Shown: piece after piece, positions 16,366-26,700 of the stretch
Layout: each line of letters opens with the position of its first letter
How positions within the stretch are numbered: the first letter of the stretch is position 1
DNA from: JARRPM01 sp963792815
GTDB taxonomy: Bacteria; Pseudomonadota; Gammaproteobacteria; Pseudomonadales; Halieaceae
Direction of reading: 5' to 3'
NCBI GenBank assembly: GCA_963792815.1
Contig: CAWBXR010000012.1
Span: 124,001 to 188,000 of the forward strand
Length of the DNA: 64,000 nucleotides
Made by a program: the position numbers and the translations under genes
Notes under the pieces: model-generated
Databases searched by the model: none
Told to the model about the DNA's origin: nothing
The model's input: only the letters and a program-made list of their open reading frames with translations

Positions 16366-18224
16366 GCGCGTTCTCCCACGCCATTGGTCCGGACTTTCCT
16401 GTGCAGGGGCGTGACGTTGTTCCCCGGCAGGTGTTCCATAATCTGTTTGCGAATATTGCGTGCACTGATGGGGGTGCCATCGAAGCACAGAACCGATTTC
16501 AGCTTGTCGGGACCGAACTCGAACTCCGCCATCAGCAGGGTGCGCAACTGGGCGTCACGGTTCTGCTCGATGACAAACACCCGCTCGTGCCGGTCGATGA
16601 AATCTTCCACCTCCTGGTTGAACGGGAAAGCGCGAACGCGCATGGCATCCAGTGCAATCCCGTCCGCCGCGAGGCGGTCCACCGCCTCCCGCGACGAGGC
16701 CTCGCTGGTGCCGAAGTAGAGCACGGCCATCTCGGCGGGCTTGGCCGCGGGGATGATCTCCGGGCCCGGCACGTACTCCTTGATGGTGTCCCACTTCTGC
16801 AGGAGGCGCAGCATATTGCGTTCGTATTCCTCGCCCTTCTCCGTGTACACCGCCTGTTCGTCCCGGGAACTGCCCCGGGTGAAATAGGCGCCCTTGTCGG
16901 GATGGGTGCCGGGATAGGTCCGGTAACAGATCGCGTCGCCGTCGGAATCAAAGTAGCGCCCGAAACGCTCCATGTTGTCGAGGTCCGCCGCGTTGAGCAC
17001 CTTGCCCCGGTCGTACTCCCTGCTGTCGTCCCACTCCAGAGGATCGGACATGTTATCGTTCATACCAAGGTCGAGATCGGTCAGCATGATAATGGGAGTC
17101 TGCAGCCGCTCCGCCAGGTCAAATGACATGGCGCCAAAGTCGAAACACTCTTTCGGCGTGGACGGAAACAGCAGCACGTGCTTGGTGTCGCCGTGGCTGG
17201 CATAGGCCGCCGCCAGCACATCCGACTGCTGGGTGCGGGTAGGCATGCCGGTTGAGGGGCCGGCACGCTGTACGTCGAACAGCACCGTGGGTATTTCCGC
17301 AAAATAGGCCAGCCCCAGGAACTCGCTCATCAGCGACAGGCCCGGACCGCTGGTTGCAGTGAATGCCCTGGCGCCATTCCAACTGGCACCGATGACCATA
17401 CCGATAGCGGCGAGTTCGTCCTCGGCCTGCACAATGGCATAATTGCGGCGGCCGGTACCGGGGTCGATACGCACCCGACGGGCATATTTTTCAAAGGCGT
17501 CCACCACCGAGGTGGAGGGCGTGATCGGGTACCATGCGGCGACAGTCGCACCGCCGTAAATGGCGCCGAGGCCGAGGGCGGTATTGCCGTCGAGCAATAT
17601 CTTGTTGCCCACATTGTTCGACGCCTTGACCCGGATACCGATGGGGCAATCAAAATTGTCCTTGGCGTACTGGTGGCCCAGCTCCAGGGCATTGATGTTG
17701 GGCAGGATCAGTTTTTCCTTGCCCTTGAACTGGTCGGCAACCAGATCGGTCAACACCTTGAAATCCATGTCCAGCAGGGCCGCGAGGGCGCCCACGTAAA
17801 TCACGTTCTTGAACAGCTGGCGCTGGCGCGGATCCTTGTACTTCTCGTTGCAGATCCTGGTCAGTGGCAGGCCGATGATGGCGATGTCATTGCGCAGCAG
17901 GCGCAGGTCCAGGGGCTTGGTGTTGTCGTAAATGAAATACCCCCCCGGTTCGATCTCGCGAATATCCTGGGCCATGCTCTGGGGGTTTACCGAGAGAATG
18001 ATATCCACCCCGCCGCGCCGCCCCAGGTAGCCCTTCTCGCTGACCCGCACCTCGTACCAGGTTGGCAGCCCCTGGATATTGGAGGGAAAAATATTCTTGG
18101 GGCTTACCGGCAAACCCATCCGGAACAGGGCCTTGGCGAACAGGTTGTTGGCGCTCGCCGAACCGGTGCCGTTGACGTTGGCGAACTTGATGACGAAGTC
18201 GTTAACTGATTCCAGCCGTTTCAT
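16362..18224 (-). CDS. korA: 2-oxoacid:ferredoxin oxidoreductase, fused gamma-alpha subunit (KorA-like)
   Basis: A 620-residue protein. The N-terminal ~190 residues are the gamma domain (VNGTGSASANNLFAKALFRMG, VSEKGYLGRRGGVDIIL). The remainder is the alpha domain, with the pyrimidine-binding region NTALGLGAIYGGATVAAWYPITPSTSVVDAF-type sequence (residues ~245-275), then EDELAAIGMVIGASWNGARA and TSGPGLSLMSEFLGLA. It pairs with the beta subunit encoded next. The ATG at 18224 overlaps the stop of the upstream FAD/iron-sulfur gene (ATGA), and the same overlap occurs at its own end, so all three proteins are translationally coupled and probably made in equal amounts. The gamma-alpha fusion is a known form in this superfamily. 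Confidence 0.9.
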   Translation of the reverse strand: MKRLESVNDFVIKFANVNGTGSASANNLFAKALFRMGLPVSPKNIFPSNIQGLPTWYEVRVSEKGYLGRRGGVDIILSVNPQSMAQDIREIEPGGYFIYDNTKPLDLRLLRNDIAIIGLPLTRICNEKYKDPRQRQLFKNVIYVGALAALLDMDFKVLTDLVADQFKGKEKLILPNINALELGHQYAKDNFDCPIGIRVKASNNVGNKILLDGNTALGLGAIYGGATVAAWYPITPSTSVVDAFEKYARRVRIDPGTGRRNYAIVQAEDELAAIGMVIGASWNGARAFTATSGPGLSLMSEFLGLAYFAEIPTVLFDVQRAGPSTGMPTRTQQSDVLAAAYASHGDTKHVLLFPSTPKECFDFGAMSFDLAERLQTPIIMLTDLDLGMNDNMSDPLEWDDSREYDRGKVLNAADLDNMERFGRYFDSDGDAICYRTYPGTHPDKGAYFTRGSSRDEQAVYTEKGEEYERNMLRLLQKWDTIKEYVPGPEIIPAAKPAEMAVLYFGTSEASSREAVDRLAADGIALDAMRVRAFPFNQEVEDFIDRHERVFVIEQNRDAQLRTLLMAEFEFGPDKLKSVLCFDGTPISARNIRKQIMEHLPGNNVTPLHRKVRTNGVGERA

Positions 18225-19993
18225 ACCAGCGTCCCGCTCACGTTGTAGAGAAATTTCTGCATGTCCCAGGCCCCGGTCGGGCAGCGTTCCGCGCAGAGGC
18301 CGCAATGCAGGCAGACATCTTCATCCTTGACCATCACCCGCTTGGTCGGCAGGTCCTCCGATACGTAGAGGTCCTGGTCCAGGTTGTTCGCCGGGGCCGA
18401 CAGGCGGGCGCGCAACTCCTGCTCGGGACCGTTGACAGTAAAGGTGATGCAGTCGGTTGGGCAGATATCGACACAGGCGTCGCACTCGATACAGCGCACC
18501 TCCTCAAACACCGTCTGCACATCGCAATTCAGGCAACGCTCCGCTTCCTTGAAGCCCGTGGAGGGGTCAAAGCCCAGTTCCACTTCGAGCTTGCGATCCT
18601 TGAGCAACTTGTCCAGCGGCGCATGGGGCACGGCGTAGCGCTGGTCGGGCGCCACGGCGTTGTCGTAACTCCACTCGTGGACCCCCATTTTCTGGCTGGC
18701 GAGGTTGGTCATCGGCGGCGGCCTGTTGGCCACCGGTTCGCCGCGACACAACAGGTCTATGCTGATCGCCGCCTGGTGCCCGTGGGCCACCGCGGTAATA
18801 ATATTCTCCGGGCCGAAGGCCGAATCACCGCCAAAAAACACCCTCGGGTTGGTCGACTGGAAGGTGGTTTTGTCGACCACGGGCATCTCCCACTTGTCGA
18901 ACTCGACGCCCAGGTCCCGCTCGATCCAGGGAAAGGCGTTCTCCTGGCCGATAGCCATCAGCACGTCATCCGCTTCCATAAACACCAGGTCTTCGCCGGT
19001 GGGGATCAGGCTGCGCTTGCCACTCTCATCGTAGTGAGCCTCCACCTTTTCGAACAACATCCCCTTCATCACGCCCTGCTCTATGACGAACTCCTTGGGG
19101 ACATGGTTGTTGTAAAAGGGAATGCCCTCACCCATCGCATCTTCCTTTTCCCAGGGGGAGGCTTTCATCTCCTCGAAGGGGCTGCGCACCACCACCCGCA
19201 CATCCTCTCCCCCCATGCGCCTGGAGGTACGGCAGCAGTCCATCGCGGTGTTGCCGCCACCCAGCACCAGTACGCGCTTGCCAATCTTGTCCGTGTGCTC
19301 GAAGGCGACGCTTGCCAGCCAGTCGATGCCGAGGAACACATGGTCCCGGGCATCCTCCAGGCCGGGCAGGTTCAGGCCCTTGCCACGGGGCGCCCCGGTG
19401 CCGACGAATACCGCATCGTAGTCCTTGTCGAGGATTTCCTTGAGGCTCTCCACCTGCACGTTGAAGGTGGTATCAATGCCCATGTCGAGGATGTAGTTGA
19501 CCTCCTCGTCGAGCACGCCCAGGGGCAGGCGGAAGGAGGGAATCTGGCTGCGCATCATGCCGCCGCCGGCGAACTGGTTGTCGTACATGTCGATGCTGTA
19601 GCCAAGGGGAGCCAGGTCGCGCGCCACGGTCAGGGATGCCGGGCCGGCGCCGATAAGTGCAATCCGCTTGCCGTTCTTTTTCTTCGGCACGGTGGGCAGG
19701 CGGGCGCTGATGTCATCCTTGTTGTCCGCGGCTACCCGCTTCAGGCGACAGATGGCTACCGGCTCTTCCTCCACCCGCACCCGGCGACAGGCCGGCTCGC
19801 AGGGGCGGTCGCAGGTACGTCCCAGGACACCCGGAAACACGTTGGAGTACCAGTTGATCATGTAGGCGTCACTGTAGCGCTGCGCCGCGATCAGGCGAAT
19901 GTATTCGGGGACCGGTGTATGCGCCGGACAGGCGTACTGGCAGTCCACTACCTTGTGGAAGTATTCGGGGTTATTGATATCGGTCGGTTTCAC
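18221..19993 (-). CDS. FAD-dependent, GltD-like oxidoreductase with C-terminal 2[4Fe-4S] domain
   Basis: A 590-residue protein related to the small subunit of glutamate synthase. An N-terminal Cys-rich iron-sulfur domain (CQYACPAHTPVPEYI at ~18-32; CDRPCEPACRR at ~60-70) precedes an FAD-binding Rossmann motif GAGPAS (~116) and an NAD(P)-binding motif GGGNTAMDC (~245). A flavin-site GGDSAFGPENIITAVAHG comes later. The last ~100 residues add two ferredoxin-type clusters, CIECDACVDICPTDC and CLHCGLCAERCPTG. As first gene of the operon and coupled to korA by an ATGA overlap, it probably moves electrons between the oxidoreductase and NAD(P)H or another carrier. The redox partner and direction are inferred, not visible in the sequence. 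Confidence 0.85.
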   Translation of the reverse strand: MKPTDINNPEYFHKVVDCQYACPAHTPVPEYIRLIAAQRYSDAYMINWYSNVFPGVLGRTCDRPCEPACRRVRVEEEPVAICRLKRVAADNKDDISARLPTVPKKKNGKRIALIGAGPASLTVARDLAPLGYSIDMYDNQFAGGGMMRSQIPSFRLPLGVLDEEVNYILDMGIDTTFNVQVESLKEILDKDYDAVFVGTGAPRGKGLNLPGLEDARDHVFLGIDWLASVAFEHTDKIGKRVLVLGGGNTAMDCCRTSRRMGGEDVRVVVRSPFEEMKASPWEKEDAMGEGIPFYNNHVPKEFVIEQGVMKGMLFEKVEAHYDESGKRSLIPTGEDLVFMEADDVLMAIGQENAFPWIERDLGVEFDKWEMPVVDKTTFQSTNPRVFFGGDSAFGPENIITAVAHGHQAAISIDLLCRGEPVANRPPPMTNLASQKMGVHEWSYDNAVAPDQRYAVPHAPLDKLLKDRKLEVELGFDPSTGFKEAERCLNCDVQTVFEEVRCIECDACVDICPTDCITFTVNGPEQELRARLSAPANNLDQDLYVSEDLPTKRVMVKDEDVCLHCGLCAERCPTGAWDMQKFLYNVSGTLV

Positions 19994-20133
19994 GATGGCT
20001 GCCTGTGTTATTTTACTGGGAATTATTCACGTGCGCAGACGCGTCAAAATTGTGTCACAGCTATCGATGCATTACACCTGACGCTCGCACTATTACCCGA
20101 ATTTTGTGTACATCAGCGGTCGTGGCACAAGGA

Positions 20134-20762
20134 TTAAAACCAGCTTGAGAACCATCCCGTATCCTTGAGCTCCTCCTCGCACCCCTGCAACTGGGTCTGG
20201 TAGCTGCTGGCCCGCTCTGCACCTTGCGCGCGACCTTCATCAGCCAGGGCTTGCTGCGATAGCTGCCGCGGCTGTAGCCGCCGTGTCCCTCGTGATAGGC
20301 AAGATACAGTGCATAGGTATCCTGGCGCGCTATGCCGTTGCGTCGGTGAGACTTGTCGTTATACCAACCGATGAAGTCGATGGAGTCGGCGAAGTCATCC
20401 CGGTCTGCACCGTAGCTGCCGGTACTGCGCTTGTACTCCGTCCAGGTTCCGTCCAGCGCCTGGCTGTAGCCGTAGGCGTTCGACGGGCGCAGCCACGGGA
20501 TGAATCCCATGAGCTTCGTCCGGGCCGGTTTTGCAGTGGCGTTAAAGCGCGACTCCTGGTGCATGATCGCCATCATCACCGGAATGGGGCTGTCCCAGTC
20601 GTCCCGCGCATCCGCCGCATCCTCATACCAGTCGTCCTTCTCGGAAAAGATCGCACAGATATTATCGACATCCCTGGGCTGGGAGGCGGTGCAGCCGGCC
20701 AGGTTTACAGCCAGGCCAAGGACAAGCAACCAGCGCCAGACGCGATGAAGGTAGCCCATCAT
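20134..20762 (-). CDS. Transglycosylase-SLT-like lipoprotein, with a frameshift near the C-terminus
   Basis: A ~209-residue outer-membrane lipoprotein: signal segment WRWLLVLGLAVNLAGC with lipobox LAGC at residues ~21-24, then a lysozyme-like fold with the catalytic-Glu context MMAIMHQESRFN (Glu at ~69) and AYGYSQALDGTW. The continuous frame runs to 20061 with an unlikely Arg/Ala-rich tail. Shifting frame at about 20217 (one base apparently missing) instead gives a normal ending, RASSYQTQLQGC..ELKDTGWFSSWF, and a stop at 20134. I take the latter as the real end. The ATG codons overlap the ligA stop, so it is probably the last gene of smc-zipA-ligA-lipoprotein. Peptidoglycan cleavage is likely but not certain. 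Confidence 0.75.
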
Positions 20763-22786
20763 GGAGTAATCCCGTGGCTGGCCAGCAAGGCCAGGAATGC
20801 CTCTTCATCGATGACATCGATATCCAGTTCCGTGGCCTTGCCAAGCTTGGAGCCTGCCCCGGGACCCGCCACCACGCAGCTGGTTCTGGCGGAGACACTG
20901 CCGGCGACTTTCGCCCCGAGGGCCTGCAGATGGGCCTTGGCGTCATCGCGCCCGAGCTGTTCCAGTTTGCCCGTCACCACCCAGGTCTGGCCACTCAGGG
21001 GCAGGTCCTGCACCACCGCCAGGTCCGGCCAGCTCACCCCGGCCGCGCGCAGCTGCGCGACGACCGCCATGCTGGAAGGTGAATCAAAAAACTGGCGCAG
21101 ATGGTCTGCCACCACCGGCCCGACATCGCTCACCGCCAGCAGTTGCTCTTCGGTGGCCGCCACCAGCGATTCCCAGTTGCCGAAGTGGCGCGCCAGGGCC
21201 AGGGCGGTGGCCTCCCCCACCTCGCGAATACCCAGTGCGAAAATAAAACGCGGCAGGGTGGTGTGCCGGCTTTTTTCCAGTGCCGCCAGCAAATTGTCCG
21301 CCGACTTTTCCCCCATGCGCTCCAGTTGCAGCAGCTGCTGCCTCTGCAGTTGGTACAGTCCGGCGACACTGGTCACCAGGCCCTCGTCAACCAGCTGGTC
21401 CACCAGCTTGTCGCCGAGGCCCTCTATGTCCATGGCCCGGCGCGAGGCGAAATGCCTGAGCGCCGCCTTTTGCTGGGCCGGGCATACCAGGCCGCCCATG
21501 CAGCGCAGCACAGCCTCAGTCTCGGCCCGCTCCACCGGCGATCCGCACACCGGGCAGCTGGCGGGAAAGTCGATCAGACGGGCATCTGCCGGCCGCCGCT
21601 GGGCAACCACGGACACGACCTGGGGAATGACATCCCCTGCCCGCCGCACGATCACGGTGTCGCCAATACGCACACCGAGCCGCTCGATCTCATCGCTGTT
21701 GTGCAGGGTGGCATTACTCACCGTCACGCCCCCGACGAAGATCGGCTCAAGCCTGGCTACCGGGGTTATGGCGCCGGTACGCCCCACCTGGAACTCGACG
21801 TCCAGCAGGCGGGTCATTTCCTCCTGGGCGGGAAACTTGCGGGCGATAGCCCAGCGCGGGGCGCGCGAGACAAACCCCAGCTCCCGCTGCAGCGCCAGGT
21901 CGTTGACCTTGAATACGATCCCGTCTATATCGTAGGGCAGCGCGTCACGCCGCACCGCCAGGTCGCGATAGTAGTCGTCGCAGGCCTCGATACCCTGCAC
22001 CACGCGGGATTCGGCGTTGATTCGCAGGCCCCACTGTTGCAGGCACTGCAACACCAGCGCATGCCGCCCGGGCAGCTCGCCGCTCTCGACCAGGCCGACA
22101 CCGTAACAACACATTTCCAGCGGCCGGCGGGCAGTGACTTTCGCATCCAGCTGGCGCAGGCTACCGGCCGCGGCGTTGCGCGGGTTTACGAAGCTTTTCT
22201 CACCGAGCTCCCTGGCCCGGGCATTGAGTTGCTCGAAGCCCGAGCGCGGCATATAGATCTCGCCGCGCACTTCGAGCACCCCGGGATAAGCACTGCCCCG
22301 CAGGCGCAGGGGCACCGATGGTATGGTGCGCACGTTATGGGTTATGTCCTCGCCGGTCGTGCCGTCCCCCCGTGTGGCAGCCCGTTCCAGCACGCCATCG
22401 CGGTAGAGCAGGCTCACCGCAATACCGTCCAGCTTGGGCTCACAGGCAAACTCCAGCGCCTCCCGTTCGCCACCCAGACGGTCCAGCAGTCGCCGATAGA
22501 AATCGTGCATGTCCTGCTCGTTGAAGGCGTTGTCCAGGGACAACATGGGCATTTGGTGGGTGACCTGGGTGAAGCGGTCGAGGGGTGCGGCGCCCACCCG
22601 CTGGCTCGGGGAGTCGGGGCGCAGCAGTTCGGGATGTGTCGTTTCCAGTTCCACCAGGCGCCGCATGGCGCGGTCGTACTCGGCATCGGGAACGGTGGGC
22701 TGGTCCAGTACATAGTACTGGTAGTTCCAGTTGTCGAGACACTCCCGCAGGGACTGGATTTCCTGCGCTATCCCTGGGCTCGGCAT
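20759..22786 (-). CDS. ligA: NAD+-dependent DNA ligase LigA
   Basis: Seals nicks in replication and repair using NAD+. The 675-residue product shows, in order, the Ia domain (NYQYYVLDQPTVPDAEYD, residues ~21-38), the adenylation site EPKLDG with nucleophile K118, DGIVFKVN, and RTGAITPVARLEPI of the OB fold. A four-Cys zinc finger (CPVCGSP and CMGGLVCPAQ), helix-hairpin-helix repeats (~440-580) and a C-terminal BRCT domain (SGQTWVVTGKLEQLGRDDAKA onward) follow. A longer frame begins at 22861 inside zipA. I prefer the ATG at 22786 because the protein then starts at the family's usual position, 20 bp after the zipA stop, though neither start has a strong ribosome site. Confidence 0.95.
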   Translation of the reverse strand: MPSPGIAQEIQSLRECLDNWNYQYYVLDQPTVPDAEYDRAMRRLVELETTHPELLRPDSPSQRVGAAPLDRFTQVTHQMPMLSLDNAFNEQDMHDFYRRLLDRLGGEREALEFACEPKLDGIAVSLLYRDGVLERAATRGDGTTGEDITHNVRTIPSVPLRLRGSAYPGVLEVRGEIYMPRSGFEQLNARARELGEKSFVNPRNAAAGSLRQLDAKVTARRPLEMCCYGVGLVESGELPGRHALVLQCLQQWGLRINAESRVVQGIEACDDYYRDLAVRRDALPYDIDGIVFKVNDLALQRELGFVSRAPRWAIARKFPAQEEMTRLLDVEFQVGRTGAITPVARLEPIFVGGVTVSNATLHNSDEIERLGVRIGDTVIVRRAGDVIPQVVSVVAQRRPADARLIDFPASCPVCGSPVERAETEAVLRCMGGLVCPAQQKAALRHFASRRAMDIEGLGDKLVDQLVDEGLVTSVAGLYQLQRQQLLQLERMGEKSADNLLAALEKSRHTTLPRFIFALGIREVGEATALALARHFGNWESLVAATEEQLLAVSDVGPVVADHLRQFFDSPSSMAVVAQLRAAGVSWPDLAVVQDLPLSGQTWVVTGKLEQLGRDDAKAHLQALGAKVAGSVSARTSCVVAGPGAGSKLGKATELDIDVIDEEAFLALLASHGITP

Positions 22787-22806
22787 GGGTGTGGGCTCGC
22801 CGGCGT

Positions 22807-23733
22807 TCAGCGCGCCCTGGCCAGCAGGCGTCGTTCGAGATCGCGGATCTGCTGGCGACAATGATCGAGGGACTGCTTGCTCAGCACGCTGCGGGACTCG
22901 TCGAGCACATCGCCCTCCAGGTTGCGGGCGACCGCCTGGGCGGTCTCCAGCATATAGTCGAAGGCTTTCATCATGTCTTCCGGGCCCGGCAGGGTGAGGA
23001 AAAACACCAGGCCGGGGGTATTGAAATCGCCCATCCGGTCGATATCGAACACCCCGGGCTGCATCATATTGGCCACGCTGAACTGGATCGCCCCGCGCCC
23101 CGCCTCGAACTCGTGGCGGTGGAAAAAGTTCATGTCGCCGAAGCGCAGGTCACAGGCCAGCAGGATATGGAGGATGTCCTCACCGCGAAAACCTTCGCGA
23201 TCCCGGGCGACCACGTTGAGCATGAATACCTCGGGATCGACGTCCCTGGGCAGCTTGCCCGGGTCCACCGCGGGCGGGCGCGGCGCCGGGGCGGGGTCGC
23301 TCTCGTCGGGCGCATCGGCATCCATATCGTCGAGCCAGTCGAGGGTGGCGGGTTCCGCATCGTTTTCGGAGGTGCTCATACCCGTGAACAGCTCCTCGTC
23401 GTCCCCTGGCGGTTCCGGCGGCGCGGGCGCTGCTTTAGCCCGTGGGGGCCTGGCCGAAGCCGCGGCGGCTTTCTCGCGCTTGGCCGCTTCGGATTTGTTG
23501 GTGGCATTGATAAGGTCACGCCGTTCGACCACGCGCGCGCCGCCGTTGGGCAGCTCCTTCAGCCAGGTAATATCATCCTCTCGAGTCTCGGGTTCGGCGG
23601 CTGGTTCGGCCGCCAGCTTGACCTTTACCTTCGGGTAGCGCTCACGACGTACCCTGCGCCAGGCATCAAGCCCCACAGCGATGATCAGGATAACCCCGAT
23701 CACGACCATCCAGTCACGTATAGTAAGATCCAT
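22807..23733 (-). CDS. zipA: Cell-division protein ZipA
   Basis: A 308-residue divisome protein that tethers FtsZ to the inner membrane. It has the typical layout: a single N-terminal membrane anchor (WMVVIGVILIIAVGL, residues ~8-22), a charged stretch, a long Pro/Ala/Glu-rich linker (~40-165), and a C-terminal FtsZ-binding domain (~170-300). In that domain FMLNVVARDREGFRGEDILHILL and VFDIDRMGDFNTPGLVFFLTLPGPEDMMKAFDYML match the conserved ZipA core. The smc-zipA-ligA order is a strong supporting context. It starts 39 bp after the smc stop. Confidence 0.95.
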   Translation of the reverse strand: MDLTIRDWMVVIGVILIIAVGLDAWRRVRRERYPKVKVKLAAEPAAEPETREDDITWLKELPNGGARVVERRDLINATNKSEAAKREKAAAASARPPRAKAAPAPPEPPGDDEELFTGMSTSENDAEPATLDWLDDMDADAPDESDPAPAPRPPAVDPGKLPRDVDPEVFMLNVVARDREGFRGEDILHILLACDLRFGDMNFFHRHEFEAGRGAIQFSVANMMQPGVFDIDRMGDFNTPGLVFFLTLPGPEDMMKAFDYMLETAQAVARNLEGDVLDESRSVLSKQSLDHCRQQIRDLERRLLARAR

Positions 23734-23772
23734 TGCCCCGCGCCGTACTCTCTCGCCCGTTAATTGTGTTGA

Positions 23773-26700
23773 TCAACTCGCGGCCAGTTCTGCCGCTTCC
23801 TCCACGTCCACCGATACCAGGCGCGATACGCCCGGCTCATGCATGGTCACGCCCATCAGCTGGTCGGCCAGCTCCATGGATATCTTGTTATGGGTGATGT
23901 AGATAAATTGTACCTTCTCCGACATCTCCTTCACCATGCGCGCGTAGCGCCCCACGTTCGCATCGTCCAGGGGTGCATCAACCTCGTCCAGCATACAGAA
24001 CGGCGCCGGGTTGAGCTGGAAGATGGAAAACACCAGCGCAATCGCGGTCAGCGCCTTTTCACCGCCTGACAGCAGGTGGATGGTACTGTTCTTCTTGCCC
24101 GGGGGCCGCGCCATGATCGATATACCGGTATCCAGCAGGTCGTCGCCGGTCATCTCCAGGTAAGCGCTGCCGCCGCCGAACACCCGCGGAAACAGGTCCT
24201 GCAGACCACTGTTAACCTTGTCAAAGGTGTCGCGAAAACGGTTGCGGGTTTCCTTGTCGATTTTGCGAATGGCGGACTGCAGTGTCTCCAGCGCCGTCTC
24301 CAGGTCCTCGTTCTGCAGGTCCAGGTAATTCTTGCGCTCGGACTGCAGGTTGTACTCGTCAATGGCGGCCAGGTTGATCGGACCGAGTCGGGCGATACGC
24401 GTGCCCACCCGCTCCAGCGAACGCTGCCACTCGTCCTCCGCGGCGCCCTCGGGCATGGCCTGCAACACCTGCTCGATATCATGGCCGTTCGCGCTGAGCT
24501 GGCGATAAATGGTTTCGCGCTGCACCTGCAGGGCCTGGTTTGAAATCCGGTGGCGCTCCAGCTCACCGCGGACACTCTCCGCCCGGTGCTCGATGGCGGC
24601 CCGCTGCTGCTCCTTCTCGCGCAGCATGTGATCGACTTCCGCGACCTGCTGGCGCGCCGCGCTGAGTTCCGCTTCCGCCTGTAAACGCAGTTCCAGCTGC
24701 TCTTCCAGTTCGAGCTTGAGGCCCTCCAGCGGCTCGTCGTTCTCGGTCAGCCCTGCAGCGAGGTTATCGCGCCGGGCGCGCAGCTGGGCCACCTGGCTGT
24801 TGGTGCGGTCTATGGCCTCGCGCATCGCGCCCAACTGGGTCTGCAATGACTGGTGGCGCATCGCCAGCTGGTGCGCCTGGTCCTTGTCGTGACGGGCTTT
24901 CTGCCGGGCGGCGTCCAGGGTGCTGCGAGTCTGGTCGCGCACGGACAACAGCTCTTCCCGGTTCTGGGAGTCCGACTCCATGCGCTCGATGGCCTCCGCC
25001 AGCAGCTGGCGCGCCTCGACTATCGCGGCCTGCTCGACTCGAAACTGTTCGCGGGATTCATCGATCTCCGCATTGACCCGTTCGCGACGGGCATTGATCT
25101 GTTCGATCTTGGCCTGGTTAGCAGACAGCTTGGCGCTGAGCTCAGCGTGTTGGCGGGTGCTCGCCTGGAGTTCCCGCTGTACCGACTGGCGCTGCTCCTC
25201 CAGTTGTTGCAGTGAATCCTGGGAAGCCTTCAATGCAAGTTCCAGCTCCTCCTCTCGCTGCTGCTCCAGGCGCAGGGTCTCGATAAGCGCTTCCAGCTCC
25301 TGCTGGCGCTTGATCACCCCGCCCTGCTCCCCCGCCAGGCGGGTAACCCGCAGCCAATTGGGGCCCAGCCAGATGCCATCGCGGGTAATCACCGATTCGT
25401 GGGCTGCCAGGGCCGGGCGCTGGGCCAGCGCCTGGGCCAGGTCGTCGGCTGTCCGCACCCCTGCCAGCAGGGCGTTGGCGCGGCCGCCGGAACGCACTCG
25501 GCCAGCCAGGTAGCCGGGCGCCGGGGCAGATTCGACACCACTTTCCAGCAGGGTGAGATGCCCCTGTTCCAGCGCGCCGAGGGCGGCACCCAGGGAGCCG
25601 ACTTCATCGACGCAAACAGCCTGCAGGTAATCACCAAGCACGGTTTCCACCGCCAGCTGCCAACCGTCATCTACCTGTAACTGCTCCAGCAGGCGCGGCC
25701 TGTCGGCCAGTTGCCGCGCCGCCAGCCAGTTGCCCACCGCCTGGTCGCTGTCTTCCAGCGCCGCCTGTTGCAGGGCCTCCAGCGAGGCCTGGCGGCCGCG
25801 CATCTGCTGCAGGCCCGAGCGCACCTGGTTGAGCTCGGTGGCGAGACCGTTGTTGCGGTCGCGAGTTGATGACAGTTGTTCCACCAGCGATTCCCCGCGG
25901 CCCTCGTGCTCCGCCATCACCAGCTCAAGCTCTGCCAGTTGTTCGCCCAGGGCCTCGACCTCGCCGTCTTCAGGCCCGGGGGCAAGGCCCAGCTTCTCTT
26001 CCTCGAGTTGCCGGGTGCGCCCCTGGATACGCTGCAATACCTGCTCGACATGGCGGATGCGGGATTGCTGCACCTCGGCCTGCTGGCGCGGCTCCGCCGC
26101 GTGCTGGTTGAACTCGTCCCAGCGGTGCTGCCAGTTGTGCATGGCCTCCTCCGCCTGCAGCAGCGCCTCGGCGGAGCTCTCTTCGAGCTCCTGCAACAGG
26201 CCGAGTTCCGGCGCAATGGTCGCCAGCTCTGCTTCCCAGGTACCCAGTTTCTGGCTGTCGTCACCCAGGTGTGTTTCGGCCTCGGCCAGCCCTGAACTTG
26301 TCTGTTCCAGGTCCTCGCGCAACTGGCGCCCCCGCTCCTGCTGGTGTTTGAGGGTCTGCTCCAGTCGGGCGACTTCCGAGCCCAGCGAGTAATAGGTCGC
26401 CTGCACCTGGTTGAAGGCGTCGGTGCGGTCGGTGTGCTCCACCCGGTGCTGCTCGATAGCGGTGTCGACCTGCTGGTGTTCCGCGTGCACCGCTTCAAGC
26501 TTTACCTCCAGCTCGCCTATGGTCTGGGCCGCGGCCCGCACCTGGGCATCCAGCTCGCGCCACTGCAGGGTCTGTAACTGGGCCTGCAGCTCACGCTCCT
26601 CGGCCTTGTATTCAGTGTACTTCTCGGCGGCCTGGGCCTGGCGCTGCAGGTGCTGCAACTGGCGCCCGAGCTCGTCCCGCAGGTCGGTCAGGCGCTCGAG

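Noticed and set aside
18305..20137. A ~610-codon open frame on the plus strand
   Set aside because: It is exactly antisense to the FAD/Fe-S oxidoreductase gene, whose motifs are clear. Its His/Gly/Ala-rich translation has no domain and is a by-product of high GC codon use. The same applies to the long plus-strand frames opposite ligA (21101-22864) and opposite the porin (5169-6056).
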